A DNA stretch of 18,548 bases from Anaerolineales bacterium UBA1136 (GCA_002311455.1 DCAJ01000051.1:1990-20537), one strand, 5' to 3'. Numbered from the stretch's first letter, positions 7,246 to 14,962 are shown. Made by a program: numbers and translations. Notes: a model not told the origin generated them from the sequence alone.

Positions 7246-7870
7246 GTGGAAACTATAACAGATATAATGCCGCAGAGACGCGATAACGATAGAGTAAACG
7301 TTTTCCTGGACGGAAAGTATGTTTTTAGCTTACAGGCAATCTCAGCTGCTAACGGTTGGACAAGGATTATCACCAGTTGAAATGGATAATCTCTTGGAAG
7401 CTGATAAGGTGGATAAGGCATATGAAAAAGCAGCACGGTTTATAGAATATAGACCCCGTTCTGTTCTAGAAGTTCGTAACCGTTTGGTCAGGTATGGGTT
7501 TGAAACTAAGGTGCTTGAAAAAGTGATTGGTCGTTTGCAGGCCGAGAATTTATTAGATGATACCGAATTTGCTTTGTTATGGGTCGAAAATAGACGAACA
7601 TTCAGGCCTCGTGGAAAGCTGCTACTCCGTAAGGAATTGGTAGGTAAAGGTATTGATGACAGTGATATTGAAATTGCACTAAGTGAAGTAGAAGAATTGG
7701 CTGATGCACGTCGGTTAGCTTATTCCAAATTATCTAAATATGATGGATTGTCATTGGATAGTTTTCGCAACAACATTTGGTCATTGCTGGCTCGGCGTGG
7801 GTTTGACTATAGTGTTATCAATGATGTGATTAGCGAGATTATCCAATTAAAACTAGATGCTGAGGATTAA
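7246..7870 (+). CDS. recX: RecA regulator RecX, split by an apparent frameshift
   Basis: RecX binds RecA filaments and limits their activity. The N-terminal part is read from GTG 7246 (GGGAG at 7235-7239, 6-base spacer): METITDIMPQRRDNDRVNVF, DGKYVFSLQAISAAN, then that frame hits TGA at 7378. The rest continues in the +1 frame: TVGQGLSPVEM, DKAYEKAARFIEYRPRSVLE, RNRLVRYGF, LLDDTEFALLWVENRRTFRP to TAA 7870. The switch falls around 7345-7357; skipping one base there gives about 207 residues, close to the family size, though slightly short at the junction. The three helical repeat modules look intact. It may be a real mutation, a programmed shift or a base-calling error; no classical slippery run is present. 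An ATG at 7319 could alternatively start a product lacking the N-terminus. Its stop is 3 bases before rny. Confidence 0.85.
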
Positions 7871-7873
7871 ACA

Positions 7874-9400
7874 ATGAGACCTGATATTATCATAGTTGTT
7901 CCGGTCATTATGTTAATAGGGGTGATTACTCTATTAGCTATAAGCCGTTATCAGAAAAAGCTTTTGGATAGAAAACAGCAATTGGAACAAGAACGAATGG
8001 ATGCTGAGTATAATCAAAAGGTACGTGATCTTGATTTAAGTGTTAAGGAAGAGATGCATGCTAAACGTGAAGTTATGGATACGGAGCTGTTCGAGCGTAG
8101 GAAACGAGTTTCTGATGAGGAAAGACGTATGGAACAGCGCCGTATCAAAATTGACCGACGCTCTTCTGAGCTTGAAAAGCGCGAGAACGAATTGAGCAAA
8201 CTTAAGGTTGAGATTGATCAGAAAAATCAAGAAGTCGATAATAGTATCCAAACTCAACTACAGGAATTGCAGCGAGTTGCCGGCCTCACAAAAAGTGAGG
8301 CTAAGGATGAATTGATGCGGATTACTGAAAAGGAATCTCGCGATGATATGGCTCGTATGATTAGGAGTATGGAAAAAGAAGCAAAATCCGAAGCAGAAAA
8401 TCGAGCTCGCAAATTACTTGTGTTAGCAATGCAGCGTGTGTCAAGCGACCAGGTTTCTGAGCATTCGACTACTACAGTTCCTATTCCCTCAGATGATATC
8501 AAAGGTCGAATTATCGGTCGTAATGGTCGTAATATAAGGTCATTTGAGCAAGTTGCTGGAGTAGATGTGGTTGTGGATGGAGCACCGGATTCAGTTATGG
8601 TCGCCTCATTTGATCCAGTACGTAGAGAGGTAGCACGTCGGGCTCTCAGCAAACTTATTTTGGATGGTCGTATTCATCCAGCTCAAATTGAAAAGGTAGT
8701 AGGCGAATCTCGTGAAGCAGTAGAAACTATCATTAAGGAGGAAGGCGAGAAAGCTTCTTATGATGCTGGAGTAGTTGGTCTGCAAGCGCAAATAGTTCGT
8801 TTACTAGGCAAACTCAAGTTTCGCACCTCTTATGGTCAGGACCAACATGCGCATTCCGTGGAAACCGCACTCATTGCCGGAGTGATCGCGGCTGAGATAG
8901 GGGCGGATGTAGATATAGCAAAATCCGGAGGTTTGTTACATGATATAGGCAAGGCTGTAGACCATGAGGTTTCGGGCACACACGCTGCCATCGGCGCGGA
9001 AATTTGTCGGCGCTACGGCATTTCATCGAAGGTTTGTAATGCTATAGCTGCACATCATCATGAAGTGGACCAGGAGAGTGTTGAGGCAACAATAGTTGAA
9101 GTGGCAGATGCAATTTCAGGATCGCGACCTGGAGCTCGCCGTGAGAATTTTGAGCAATATGTCAAGAGGATACGTTCTCTAGAAGAGATTGCGAATTCAG
9201 CTGAAGGGGTTAAAGAAGCTTTTGCCTTACAAGCTGGTCGTGAAATACGCGTAATAGTCCGTCCGGAGCAGGTTGACGATCTTCAGGCAATTAAAATTGC
9301 CAAAGATGTGGCTCGTAAAGCTGAGGAAAATTTGCAGTATCCTGGCCAAATAAAAGTAACTGTAATTAGGGAAACTAGAGCTGTACATTACGCGAAATAG
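7874..9400 (+). CDS. rny: Ribonuclease Y
   Basis: Membrane-anchored endoribonuclease that starts bulk mRNA decay. The 508 residues show the standard order: one N-terminal transmembrane helix (about 4-23, IIIVVPVIMLIGVITLLAI), a long charged coiled coil (about 25-190), a KH domain with IIGRNGRNIRSFE (213-225, GxxG loop RNG), and an HD domain with HSVE (327-330), LLHDIGK (354-360, metal ligands H356-D357) and AIAAHHHEV (390-398). Length is normal for the family. The ATG at 7874 is preceded by TGAGGA lying in the end of recX, which suggests coupled translation. The recA-recX-rny order is common in Chloroflexota and some other phyla. Confidence 0.97.
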   Translation: MRPDIIIVVPVIMLIGVITLLAISRYQKKLLDRKQQLEQERMDAEYNQKVRDLDLSVKEEMHAKREVMDTELFERRKRVSDEERRMEQRRIKIDRRSSELEKRENELSKLKVEIDQKNQEVDNSIQTQLQELQRVAGLTKSEAKDELMRITEKESRDDMARMIRSMEKEAKSEAENRARKLLVLAMQRVSSDQVSEHSTTTVPIPSDDIKGRIIGRNGRNIRSFEQVAGVDVVVDGAPDSVMVASFDPVRREVARRALSKLILDGRIHPAQIEKVVGESREAVETIIKEEGEKASYDAGVVGLQAQIVRLLGKLKFRTSYGQDQHAHSVETALIAGVIAAEIGADVDIAKSGGLLHDIGKAVDHEVSGTHAAIGAEICRRYGISSKVCNAIAAHHHEVDQESVEATIVEVADAISGSRPGARRENFEQYVKRIRSLEEIANSAEGVKEAFALQAGREIRVIVRPEQVDDLQAIKIAKDVARKAEENLQYPGQIKVTVIRETRAVHYAK

Positions 9401-9421
9401 AGTTACTTTACTACAGAATTA

Positions 9422-10003
9422 CTAAGAGGTTTTTGGCCTACCATATAAATACCATTGATCTTTAGGTGGAAACGCAATTTGTAGAGCATTATCCCACACA
9501 AATTTTTCTTTACGGAATACTCTACACAAATTCGCATCGGATTTTTTAATTCTGGCGCGTATGTTGTCAGCCTCTTTTGTATTATCTAGTACGTCTAGCA
9601 ATAACTGTATATACACACGACCATAAACTTCCTCTAAATAATATTGTGAACACTCACTTGCATCTTCAAGGCACTCGGCAATGTACATTTCCCAGGAGCG
9701 CAATCTTCCTAGCACTTCAATTAGTGTTTTCCGTGTAACATTTGCATGCCATTTATCAAGATGCTCGCTTAAGCTTACAATCAACTTCTTTTTCTCATCC
9801 TGAATCTTGTGATCGAGTTGGCATTCTACCGTTGTCAGCTTACGTCCGCAAAACAAAGTTCCAGCTATGGTTAATTTTGGATAGCGATTCAAAAACGGAC
9901 CACTGTCCGAAAGTTGCCAGAATACTATATCGGATTGTATGAAAGGCACAAAATCATTGAGTATAGATTGTAGTATTGCAATGTCATGTAATACGTCGTA
10001 CAT
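9422..10003 (-). CDS. Unrecognised protein, last gene of the moaC operon
   Basis: I do not recognise this 193-residue protein by function. It is soluble, without a signal peptide or membrane helix. The N-terminus is helical (DVLHDIAILQSILNDFVPFI), followed by SDIVFWQLSDSG and YPKLTIAGTLFCGRK, then a long charged helical region (about 60-165) and an aromatic C-terminus DQWYLYGRP. I have an impression that proteins of similar layout occur as unnamed genes in other Chloroflexota, but cannot verify it. It follows its partner at 10033-10428 by 29 bases, downstream of moaC and moaDE on the same strand, and is convergent with rny (21-base gap, no terminator seen). ATG 10003 lacks a clear RBS. Confidence 0.75.
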   Translation of the reverse strand: MYDVLHDIAILQSILNDFVPFIQSDIVFWQLSDSGPFLNRYPKLTIAGTLFCGRKLTTVECQLDHKIQDEKKKLIVSLSEHLDKWHANVTRKTLIEVLGRLRSWEMYIAECLEDASECSQYYLEEVYGRVYIQLLLDVLDNTKEADNIRARIKKSDANLCRVFRKEKFVWDNALQIAFPPKDQWYLYGRPKTS

Positions 10004-10032
10004 GGCAGCTAAATATGGCTCGCAAACTCTGG

Positions 10033-10428
10033 TTAATCGAAACGCAGTGGTGAACTGTACATGGGATTACCAGAGATTTCCCTCCAACGTTCATCGAAAT
10101 CTTGAAGATGCCATTCGCATATCTTCCAATTCATATGGTCTGTGAATTGTAAGCTGAGCTTATATCCTAGTAACCACGATAGGTGATTTCTAAGGATTGA
10201 ATCATCTTCTTCAGAACGTAATCGTAGCCACTTAGAAGGCTGCCATTCTAACTCCAGGCTTACTTCACTATGTTGACCTATCAATTTATATGGTGCGCTT
10301 GCATTCACAGTATCGAGCCAGATAGAATATAAGCCCGATGACCACAGTGACTGTCGTACAGTCTCCGCAATATTATGAGGAATAATTCCAGGATTTTGAA
10401 AAAACCATTTTTGTGAAAATGTATTCAT
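10033..10428 (-). CDS. Unrecognised tryptophan-rich small protein
   Basis: A 131-residue protein I cannot assign. It is unusually rich in tryptophan: nine by my count (about positions 8, 29, 37, 62, 67, 85, 101, 106, 115). It has no signal peptide or membrane helix. The pattern of SLELEWQPSKWLRLRSEED and YKLSLQFTDHMNWKICEW suggests a mixed beta-sheet fold with exposed aromatic residues, possibly a binding module. ATG 10428 has AGGA five bases upstream, a reasonable RBS. It starts 24 bases after the moaD-moaE gene stop and is followed by the other unrecognised gene, so the pair probably works together. Coding status is supported by the RBS, tight spacing and intact frame. Confidence 0.7.
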   Translation of the reverse strand: MNTFSQKWFFQNPGIIPHNIAETVRQSLWSSGLYSIWLDTVNASAPYKLIGQHSEVSLELEWQPSKWLRLRSEEDDSILRNHLSWLLGYKLSLQFTDHMNWKICEWHLQDFDERWREISGNPMYSSPLRFD

Positions 10429-10452
10429 TATTTTCCTATCAGATTATTATAT

Positions 10453-11169
10453 TTATTTAGTATCGTTTTTATTGGGTTGGTATGTGCCTCTAATCCATGA
10501 AGAGTCTTTATTACCTATTTCTTTCTTCCATATAGGAACAATTTCCTTTAGTCTGTCAATACCGTAACGAGCTGCCTCGAAAACTCCTGAGTCCCTGTGA
10601 GTACCTGTACATGCAATCATAACAGTTTGCTGACTTGGTTCCAAATTCCCTACACGTTGAAATATGGCGATACCGTATACATCTGGCCAGTGAAATCGGA
10701 CTTCTGATGCTACCTGGTACATTTTAGATTCAGCCATGGGAGAATATGCTTCATATTCCAGTTGTTTTATCACATCAGCATCTTCATCATCTGTATCGTC
10801 ACTGCGTGCTCTAACTATGCCGGAAAATACACACATGGCACCGGTAGACGGACCAACGATGTTAGACATAACTTCATCGATACTGAAGGGTTCGGGTTTG
10901 ATTCCTATGATCGTGGGTTTTTCCTGTCCACCTGATACTGGCGGAAATATGGCAATCTCTGCATCTGGTGGTACTTTGTCTTCTGGAAACGCAAATTCAT
11001 GATTGATTGATACAAGAGTGGTTGGGAGCAACTCTTTCAGTTGAGGAATACGATTTGCAATCTCATGTTTAAGGTCCGCAACTGTGGATTTTTCTTCAAT
11101 ATCAACAAATATTTTGTCGGTTCCTGCATATTCCTTAATGCTGGCAAAGAGAAGAACTGATATTTTCAT
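10453..11169 (-). CDS. MoaD-MoaE fusion (molybdopterin synthase, small and large subunits)
   Basis: Molybdopterin synthase inserts the dithiolene sulfurs into precursor Z (cPMP) to form molybdopterin. Here both subunits are in one 238-residue chain. Residues 1-81 are MoaD: ubiquitin-like, starting MKISVLLFASIKEYAG and ending IFPPVSGG (74-81). Residues from about 88 are MoaE: MCVFSGIVRARSD (112-124), LEYEAYSPMAE (137-147), THRDSGVFEAARYGIDRLKE (190-209) and PIWKKEI (212-218) with the active-site lysine. MoaD normally needs a free C-terminal Gly-Gly for thiocarboxylation; in this chain it is internal at G80-G81. Related fusions (MoaX in mycobacteria) are known to be cleaved after the Gly-Gly. 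The gene follows moaC by 34 bases. Confidence 0.93.
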   Translation of the reverse strand: MKISVLLFASIKEYAGTDKIFVDIEEKSTVADLKHEIANRIPQLKELLPTTLVSINHEFAFPEDKVPPDAEIAIFPPVSGGQEKPTIIGIKPEPFSIDEVMSNIVGPSTGAMCVFSGIVRARSDDTDDEDADVIKQLEYEAYSPMAESKMYQVASEVRFHWPDVYGIAIFQRVGNLEPSQQTVMIACTGTHRDSGVFEAARYGIDRLKEIVPIWKKEIGNKDSSWIRGTYQPNKNDTK

Positions 11170-11203
11170 ATGGTGTTTACATATACTCTAGTCAAGATTT
11201 GTT

Positions 11204-11704
11204 CTACCTGTTTAATACATCTCCACTTTGTCCGCCACGTTTTTCTACTAGACGTACGTTGGTGATAAGTATCGATTTCTCTACCGATTTCGTCATATCG
11301 TATATAGTTAGCGCAGCTGTGGTAACAGCAACTAGAGCTTCCATCTCAACGCCAGTTTTTCCAGTCGAACGGACAGTAGCAGTAATAGTTACTCCGTGTT
11401 GGTTACCATCTCCAAGCAATTCAGAGTCAGACATTTCTACGTCTACATGAGTGAGTAATAGAGGGTGACACAATGGTATCAGATTGGCAGTGCGTTTAGA
11501 TGCCTGTATACCAGCAATTTTTGCTACTGTGTATACATCCCCCTTTTTTGTGTCGCCACTTCGTATTAGATTGAGAGTATTTTGATTCATATGTACCTCA
11601 GCTATAGCAACAGCTACTCGCTGTGTTTCTGGCTTGGGTTCTATATCTACCATTTGAGCGCGACCCTTATTATCTATATGGCTGAGTGATGTGTTTTTGT
11701 TCAT
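11204..11704 (-). CDS. moaC: Cyclic pyranopterin monophosphate synthase MoaC
   Basis: Second enzyme of molybdenum cofactor synthesis, converting the MoaA product to cyclic pyranopterin monophosphate. The 166-residue protein matches the family throughout: LSHIDNKGRAQMVDI near the N-terminus, KKGDVYTVAKIAGIQASKRT (50-69), LIPLCHPLLLTHVDVEM (72-88), TGKTGVEMEALVAVTTAALT (113-132), then YDMTKSVEK (134-142) with the catalytic Asp and Lys, and VRLVEKRGGQSG near the end. Start ATG 11704 has only a weak RBS. It heads a run moaC - moaDE - two unknown genes. No moaA, moaB, mogA or moeA is present, so the pathway is incomplete in this window. Confidence 0.96.
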   Translation of the reverse strand: MNKNTSLSHIDNKGRAQMVDIEPKPETQRVAVAIAEVHMNQNTLNLIRSGDTKKGDVYTVAKIAGIQASKRTANLIPLCHPLLLTHVDVEMSDSELLGDGNQHGVTITATVRSTGKTGVEMEALVAVTTAALTIYDMTKSVEKSILITNVRLVEKRGGQSGDVLNR

Positions 11705-11817
11705 AATAACTCAATCGCATTAATACTATCTTTATGAGTTTTCGATACTACCTTATTAACTAATGTATTGTTGATGTTTTGGCGTTACTTGTTAAGAAGC
11801 AAATGTCTATAACTTCT

Positions 11818-11858
11818 ATGAAATGACGCTATATATTTCATGATCCTTTTCGTCACAA
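11818..11858 (-). promoter_or_regulatory. Candidate moaC promoter overlapped by a 7-bp inverted repeat
   Basis: On the minus strand TTGTGA (plus 11853-11858) and TATATA (11830-11835) are 17 bases apart, giving a leader of about 120 bases before moaC. The inverted repeat ATGAAAT (11818-11824) with ATTTCAT (11835-11841) brackets the -10 box and could be an operator. The leader is too short and lacks the long paired structure expected of a Moco riboswitch. Confidence 0.35.
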
Positions 11859-11892
11859 GTGCTAAACATTACATTGTCTTGTTATACTCATG

Positions 11893-12621
11893 CTACATTC
11901 CAAAAGATAGCCGCATTATTAGCTCTTCCGGTAATTGCTCTATTACCATTCGGTCTTGTGTTGCTCTAATGTCGTATGCAACTCTTAGCTGTTGCCAAGA
12001 ATTCTCAGCAAGATCCAATACCCCATATGCTGCTAATGGGTTGTGATCACGCGGCTGCCCAACACTGCCTGGGTTAAGTATATACTGTCTCTCGAATAAG
12101 TTGAATGACCTTGTGGTATGTACTGCGATTTCATTACATTCTATACCATCATGACTAAATATACGTGGTATGTGAGTATGACCAACGAGACATAAGTTAC
12201 CTTGAGTATTCGCGAAATTCTGATCAGCTACATTTGCGTCTGTCAGATATTCCCATAATGGGTTGTTGGGGCTACCATGTGCTAGGGTTACACCCTTTAT
12301 AATTATTGTGGATTTAAGTTTATCTAAGTACTGATGCGATTCAGTATTTAGCACATTTTGAGTCCATTGTAATGCTTGATAAGCTATGAGATTGAATGTG
12401 CTTAAACTCACGTTTCCCACTGTCGCGTGATCGTGATTTCCAGACAGACATACAAATTCAGGTAATCCCCGTACCATCTGGATACATTCGTTCGGGTCTG
12501 GACCATAACCTACTATGTCTCCTAGGCACCAGGCTACATCATAACTATCTTTGGCATCCTTGAGCACAGCTTCAAGTGCATGTAGGTTGGCGTGTATGTC
12601 GGCAATTACCAGGATTCTCAT
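11893..12621 (-). CDS. Calcineurin-like metallophosphoesterase (YfcE/MJ0936-like)
   Basis: Small soluble phosphodiesterase or phosphatase using two metal ions; natural substrate unknown. The 242 residues carry the complete ligand set: D8 and H10 in IADIHANL, D35 in CLGDIVGYGPDP, N62 and H63 in SGNHDH, the histidine of LAHGSP, and GHTHIPRI, followed by NPGSVGQPRD. The length and the GYGPDPNECIQMVR stretch match the family often annotated YfcE or MJ0936-like. ATG 12621 has GAGGT four bases upstream. It is divergent from tsaE; the 93 bases between them must hold both promoters. Its stop is 188 bases before moaC, so it may be a separate unit. Confidence 0.93.
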   Translation of the reverse strand: MRILVIADIHANLHALEAVLKDAKDSYDVAWCLGDIVGYGPDPNECIQMVRGLPEFVCLSGNHDHATVGNVSLSTFNLIAYQALQWTQNVLNTESHQYLDKLKSTIIIKGVTLAHGSPNNPLWEYLTDANVADQNFANTQGNLCLVGHTHIPRIFSHDGIECNEIAVHTTRSFNLFERQYILNPGSVGQPRDHNPLAAYGVLDLAENSWQQLRVAYDIRATQDRMVIEQLPEELIMRLSFGM

Positions 12622-12676
12622 ACGTACCTCATGTTACTTAGTTATTATGATAGCATGTGTATGGATAGTCGCCCAC

Positions 12677-12705
12677 TTGTACCTTTACTATCTGGTCGCT
12701 ATAAT
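12677..12705 (+). promoter_or_regulatory. Near-consensus promoter of tsaE-tsaB
   Basis: TTGTAC (12677-12682) and a perfect TATAAT (12700-12705) at the ideal 17-base spacing. Initiation would fall about 12711-12714, directly before the ATGs at 12715 and 12724. This argues against the longer in-frame starts at 12655 or 12661 and suggests a leaderless or nearly leaderless mRNA. Confidence 0.65.
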
Positions 12706-12714
12706 TCCGCTGCC

Positions 12715-13221
12715 ATGCCTATCATGGATTCGCACGCGTTGGACTTCATTAGCTATAGCTATGATCAGACACTGCGCTATGGAGTAAAGCTAGGTCAACT
12801 GCTTATACCTCGAGACTTTCTGTGCTTAAGTGGAAATCTGGGATCGGGTAAAACCGTCTTGGCAATTGGTATTGCACGTGGATGGGGATCTTTAGAGTCG
12901 GCTACTAGTCCCTCATACATGTTGGTTAATGAATATTCGCGTGCTGATGGGGCACAATTACACCACATGGATTGTTATCGATTGCAGAATGCTGTTGATG
13001 CTGACCATATAGGTGTAGACGAACGTCTACAGTTAGGTGCTACCTTGATAGTTGAGTGGCCAGAACATATTCAGTCTTGGATTCCAATACAGAGACTGTG
13101 GATTACGATGAATTATATAACGGAAGATAAGCGTAGTGTAGAAATACGTGCTGATGGTGATCGTTTTGCAAAATTGCTGTCTGAATTTCGTAAGAATGCT
13201 TTTCAACATGGAAGTACATGA
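12715..13221 (+). CDS. tsaE: tRNA t6A biosynthesis ATPase TsaE
   Basis: Small P-loop ATPase that supports TsaB-TsaD in making N6-threonylcarbamoyladenosine at position 37 of ANN-decoding tRNAs. From ATG 12715 the protein is 168 residues. It shows YDQTLRYGVKLGQLL, then P-loop SGNLGSGKT (39-47), the family motif ATSPSYMLVNEY, the HMDCYRL segment and VEWPEHI. The frame stays open back to 12592, but a strong promoter at 12677-12705 and family N-terminal length favour 12715 or 12724; neither has a Shine-Dalgarno. The stop overlaps the tsaB start as ATGA, implying translational coupling. Identification is firm; the start is uncertain by a few codons. Confidence 0.93.
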   Translation: MPIMDSHALDFISYSYDQTLRYGVKLGQLLIPRDFLCLSGNLGSGKTVLAIGIARGWGSLESATSPSYMLVNEYSRADGAQLHHMDCYRLQNAVDADHIGVDERLQLGATLIVEWPEHIQSWIPIQRLWITMNYITEDKRSVEIRADGDRFAKLLSEFRKNAFQHGST

Positions 13222-13868
13222 TGTTATTGGGCATTGATACTGCCACTGAGAGAGCAAGCGTAGCTCTTGATTGTGGTTTAGAGATTCATTCTGAACATAG
13301 TTGGCGTAGTGGTAATAATCATACTGTGGAACTAGCACCATATGTCAATCGTATGATGATCAGTGCAGGTGTCAATGCCCAATCATTAAGAGGGATAGCT
13401 GTTGCTCTTGGCCCAGGTTCATTTACTGGATTGCGAATTGGACTTGGATTTGCCAAGGGACTTTCTATTGCACACTCTATTCCTTTGGTGGGTGTTTCAA
13501 CTTTGGACATTCTTGCATACATGCAACCAAAATATGATTGTGTACTATTAGCGCTCATTGCAGCAGGCAGGAATCGTATTGTATCTGGAAAATATAACTG
13601 GCACTCAGGTGGTTGGAAGGCTGATGGTGCTCCGTGTATTACTACTTGGCAGAAGATCATAAAGGAGACCGAATCAGGCAGTTTTTACATATGTGGAGAA
13701 GTAGATACTGTTGATCGTGAGGAATTCGGTGAAAATGTGCTTATAGCTCCTCCTCCGTTAAATGTGCGTCGAGCTGCCTACCTGATTTCAATAGCAAGAA
13801 AACGAATTGATACAGGAGATTTGGATGAACCCAATGCACTATCACCGTATTATTTGCGTACTACTTAG
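13218..13868 (+). CDS. tsaB: tRNA t6A biosynthesis protein TsaB
   Basis: Inactive ASKHA-fold partner of TsaD in tRNA threonylcarbamoyladenosine synthesis. The 216-residue protein begins MMLLGIDTATERASVALD and has the hallmark VALGPGSFTGLRIGLGFAKG (62-81) followed by IPLVGVSTLDILA (88-100). The C-terminal half is less conserved and ends with the usual LSPYYLR. It is at the short end for the family. Start ATG 13218 overlaps the tsaE stop by 4 bases; a second ATG follows at 13221. The catalytic partner TsaD is not in the window, nor is the RimI acetyltransferase that often follows tsaB. Confidence 0.94.
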   Translation: MMLLGIDTATERASVALDCGLEIHSEHSWRSGNNHTVELAPYVNRMMISAGVNAQSLRGIAVALGPGSFTGLRIGLGFAKGLSIAHSIPLVGVSTLDILAYMQPKYDCVLLALIAAGRNRIVSGKYNWHSGGWKADGAPCITTWQKIIKETESGSFYICGEVDTVDREEFGENVLIAPPPLNVRRAAYLISIARKRIDTGDLDEPNALSPYYLRTT

Positions 13869-13922
13869 ATTACCGATTTATGGCCTGGGCTATGGTAGGT
13901 CTAGTAGTGTAGTTATCAAGTT

Positions 13923-14942
13923 ATGGCAAATGTACTAATTACTGGCGGAGCTGGATTTATTGGTAGCAATTATGCAGCGCGCCTACTGCAGTGTGGTCAT
14001 AATGTCACATTATTTGACAACCTTTCTCGTAAAGGGTCAGTGAAAAATCTAGACTGGCTCAGTGAAACATTTTCTAGTGGTCTCGAATTTGCTCTGGGAG
14101 ATGTACGTGATGTTGAAAGTATCAGTTCAGCGGTGGCTGAGCAGGATGCTATTTTTCATTTTGCCGCCCAAGTAGCTGTGACTGAATCTGTTAGATACCC
14201 TAGGGAGGACTTTGAAATTAATGCGGTTGGAACCTTTAATTGCCTAGAAGCTGCCAGGACGTCAGGTAGGAACCCTTTGGTTGTATATGCCTCCACAAAC
14301 AAGGTATATGGAGCTATGAATCAGTTGACTGTGGTGGAATCAGAAAGGCGCTGGGAGTACAAGGATTTGCCATTAGGGATTTCCGAAACGCATCCTTTGG
14401 ATTTTCACTCTCCTTACGGATGCTCCAAAGGAGCAGGAGATCAATATGTACGTGATTATGCACGCATTTATGGATTGCCCACAGTTGTATTTAGACAATC
14501 GTGTATTTACGGGACACGTCAGTATGGTGTAGAAGATCAGGGATGGTTGGCTCACTTTGTTATCTCTATAATTCAGGGGTCTGAAATTAATATTTATGGA
14601 GATGGGAAACAGGTTCGCGATATACTGTGGGTGGATGACTTGTTAGATGCATACGATTTAGTACTTAGTGACCCATCTCGATTTGCTGGCAGAGTTTTTA
14701 ATATTGGAGGCGGACCAGGATTTACAGTTTCTATTTGGAATGAAATGCAGCCTATTCTCAGTGAGCTGGCTGGCAGAAATATATCTGTTGCACATCATGA
14801 CTGGAGACCTGGAGATCAGAAGGTGTATATTAGTGACATAACCTCATTTGAGGAGTGTGGTTGGAATCCTAAGGTTGATCCCACGATTGGAGTAAGGATG
14901 CTCTGGAACTGGATAAGTGATAATGTCAGCCTCATATCATAG
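13923..14942 (+). CDS. CDP-paratose 2-epimerase-like NAD-dependent epimerase
   Basis: Extended SDR acting on a nucleotide sugar, closest in motif layout to CDP-paratose (tyvelose) 2-epimerase. In 339 residues it shows the Rossmann motif TGGAGFIGS (7-15), AAQVAVTESVRYP (81-93), STNKVYG (124-130), catalytic Y165-xxx-K169 in HSPYGCSKGAGDQYV, RQSCIYGTRQYGVEDQGW (191-208) and YGDGKQVRDILWVDDL (225-240). The PLDFHSPYGCSKG and EDQGW stretches are typical of the TyvE group rather than GalE. The genes that would make CDP-paratose (rfbF, rfbG, rfbS types) are not visible, so the substrate may be another sugar. It follows tsaB by 54 bases without a terminator; RBS is weak. Confidence 0.87.
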   Translation: MANVLITGGAGFIGSNYAARLLQCGHNVTLFDNLSRKGSVKNLDWLSETFSSGLEFALGDVRDVESISSAVAEQDAIFHFAAQVAVTESVRYPREDFEINAVGTFNCLEAARTSGRNPLVVYASTNKVYGAMNQLTVVESERRWEYKDLPLGISETHPLDFHSPYGCSKGAGDQYVRDYARIYGLPTVVFRQSCIYGTRQYGVEDQGWLAHFVISIIQGSEINIYGDGKQVRDILWVDDLLDAYDLVLSDPSRFAGRVFNIGGGPGFTVSIWNEMQPILSELAGRNISVAHHDWRPGDQKVYISDITSFEECGWNPKVDPTIGVRMLWNWISDNVSLIS

Positions 14943-14962
14943 ATTTAGCAATAACAATAGAT

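Noticed and set aside
8254..8652. Open frames on the minus strand inside rny (also 8014-8199, 8036-8257 and 8606-8791)
   Set aside because: They lie entirely within the well-supported RNase Y gene, have no recognisable motif or RBS, and their serine- and arginine-rich composition is what an antisense reading of a charged coiled coil gives.
11705..11892. Molybdenum cofactor riboswitch upstream of moaC
   Set aside because: The leader is about 120 bases from the proposed start and shows only one 7-bp repeat; the expected extended helices were not seen.
12592..12714. Upstream extension of tsaE to the longest open frame
   Set aside because: It overlaps the 5' end of the divergent phosphoesterase, contains the strong promoter at 12677-12705, and adds residues absent from the family.
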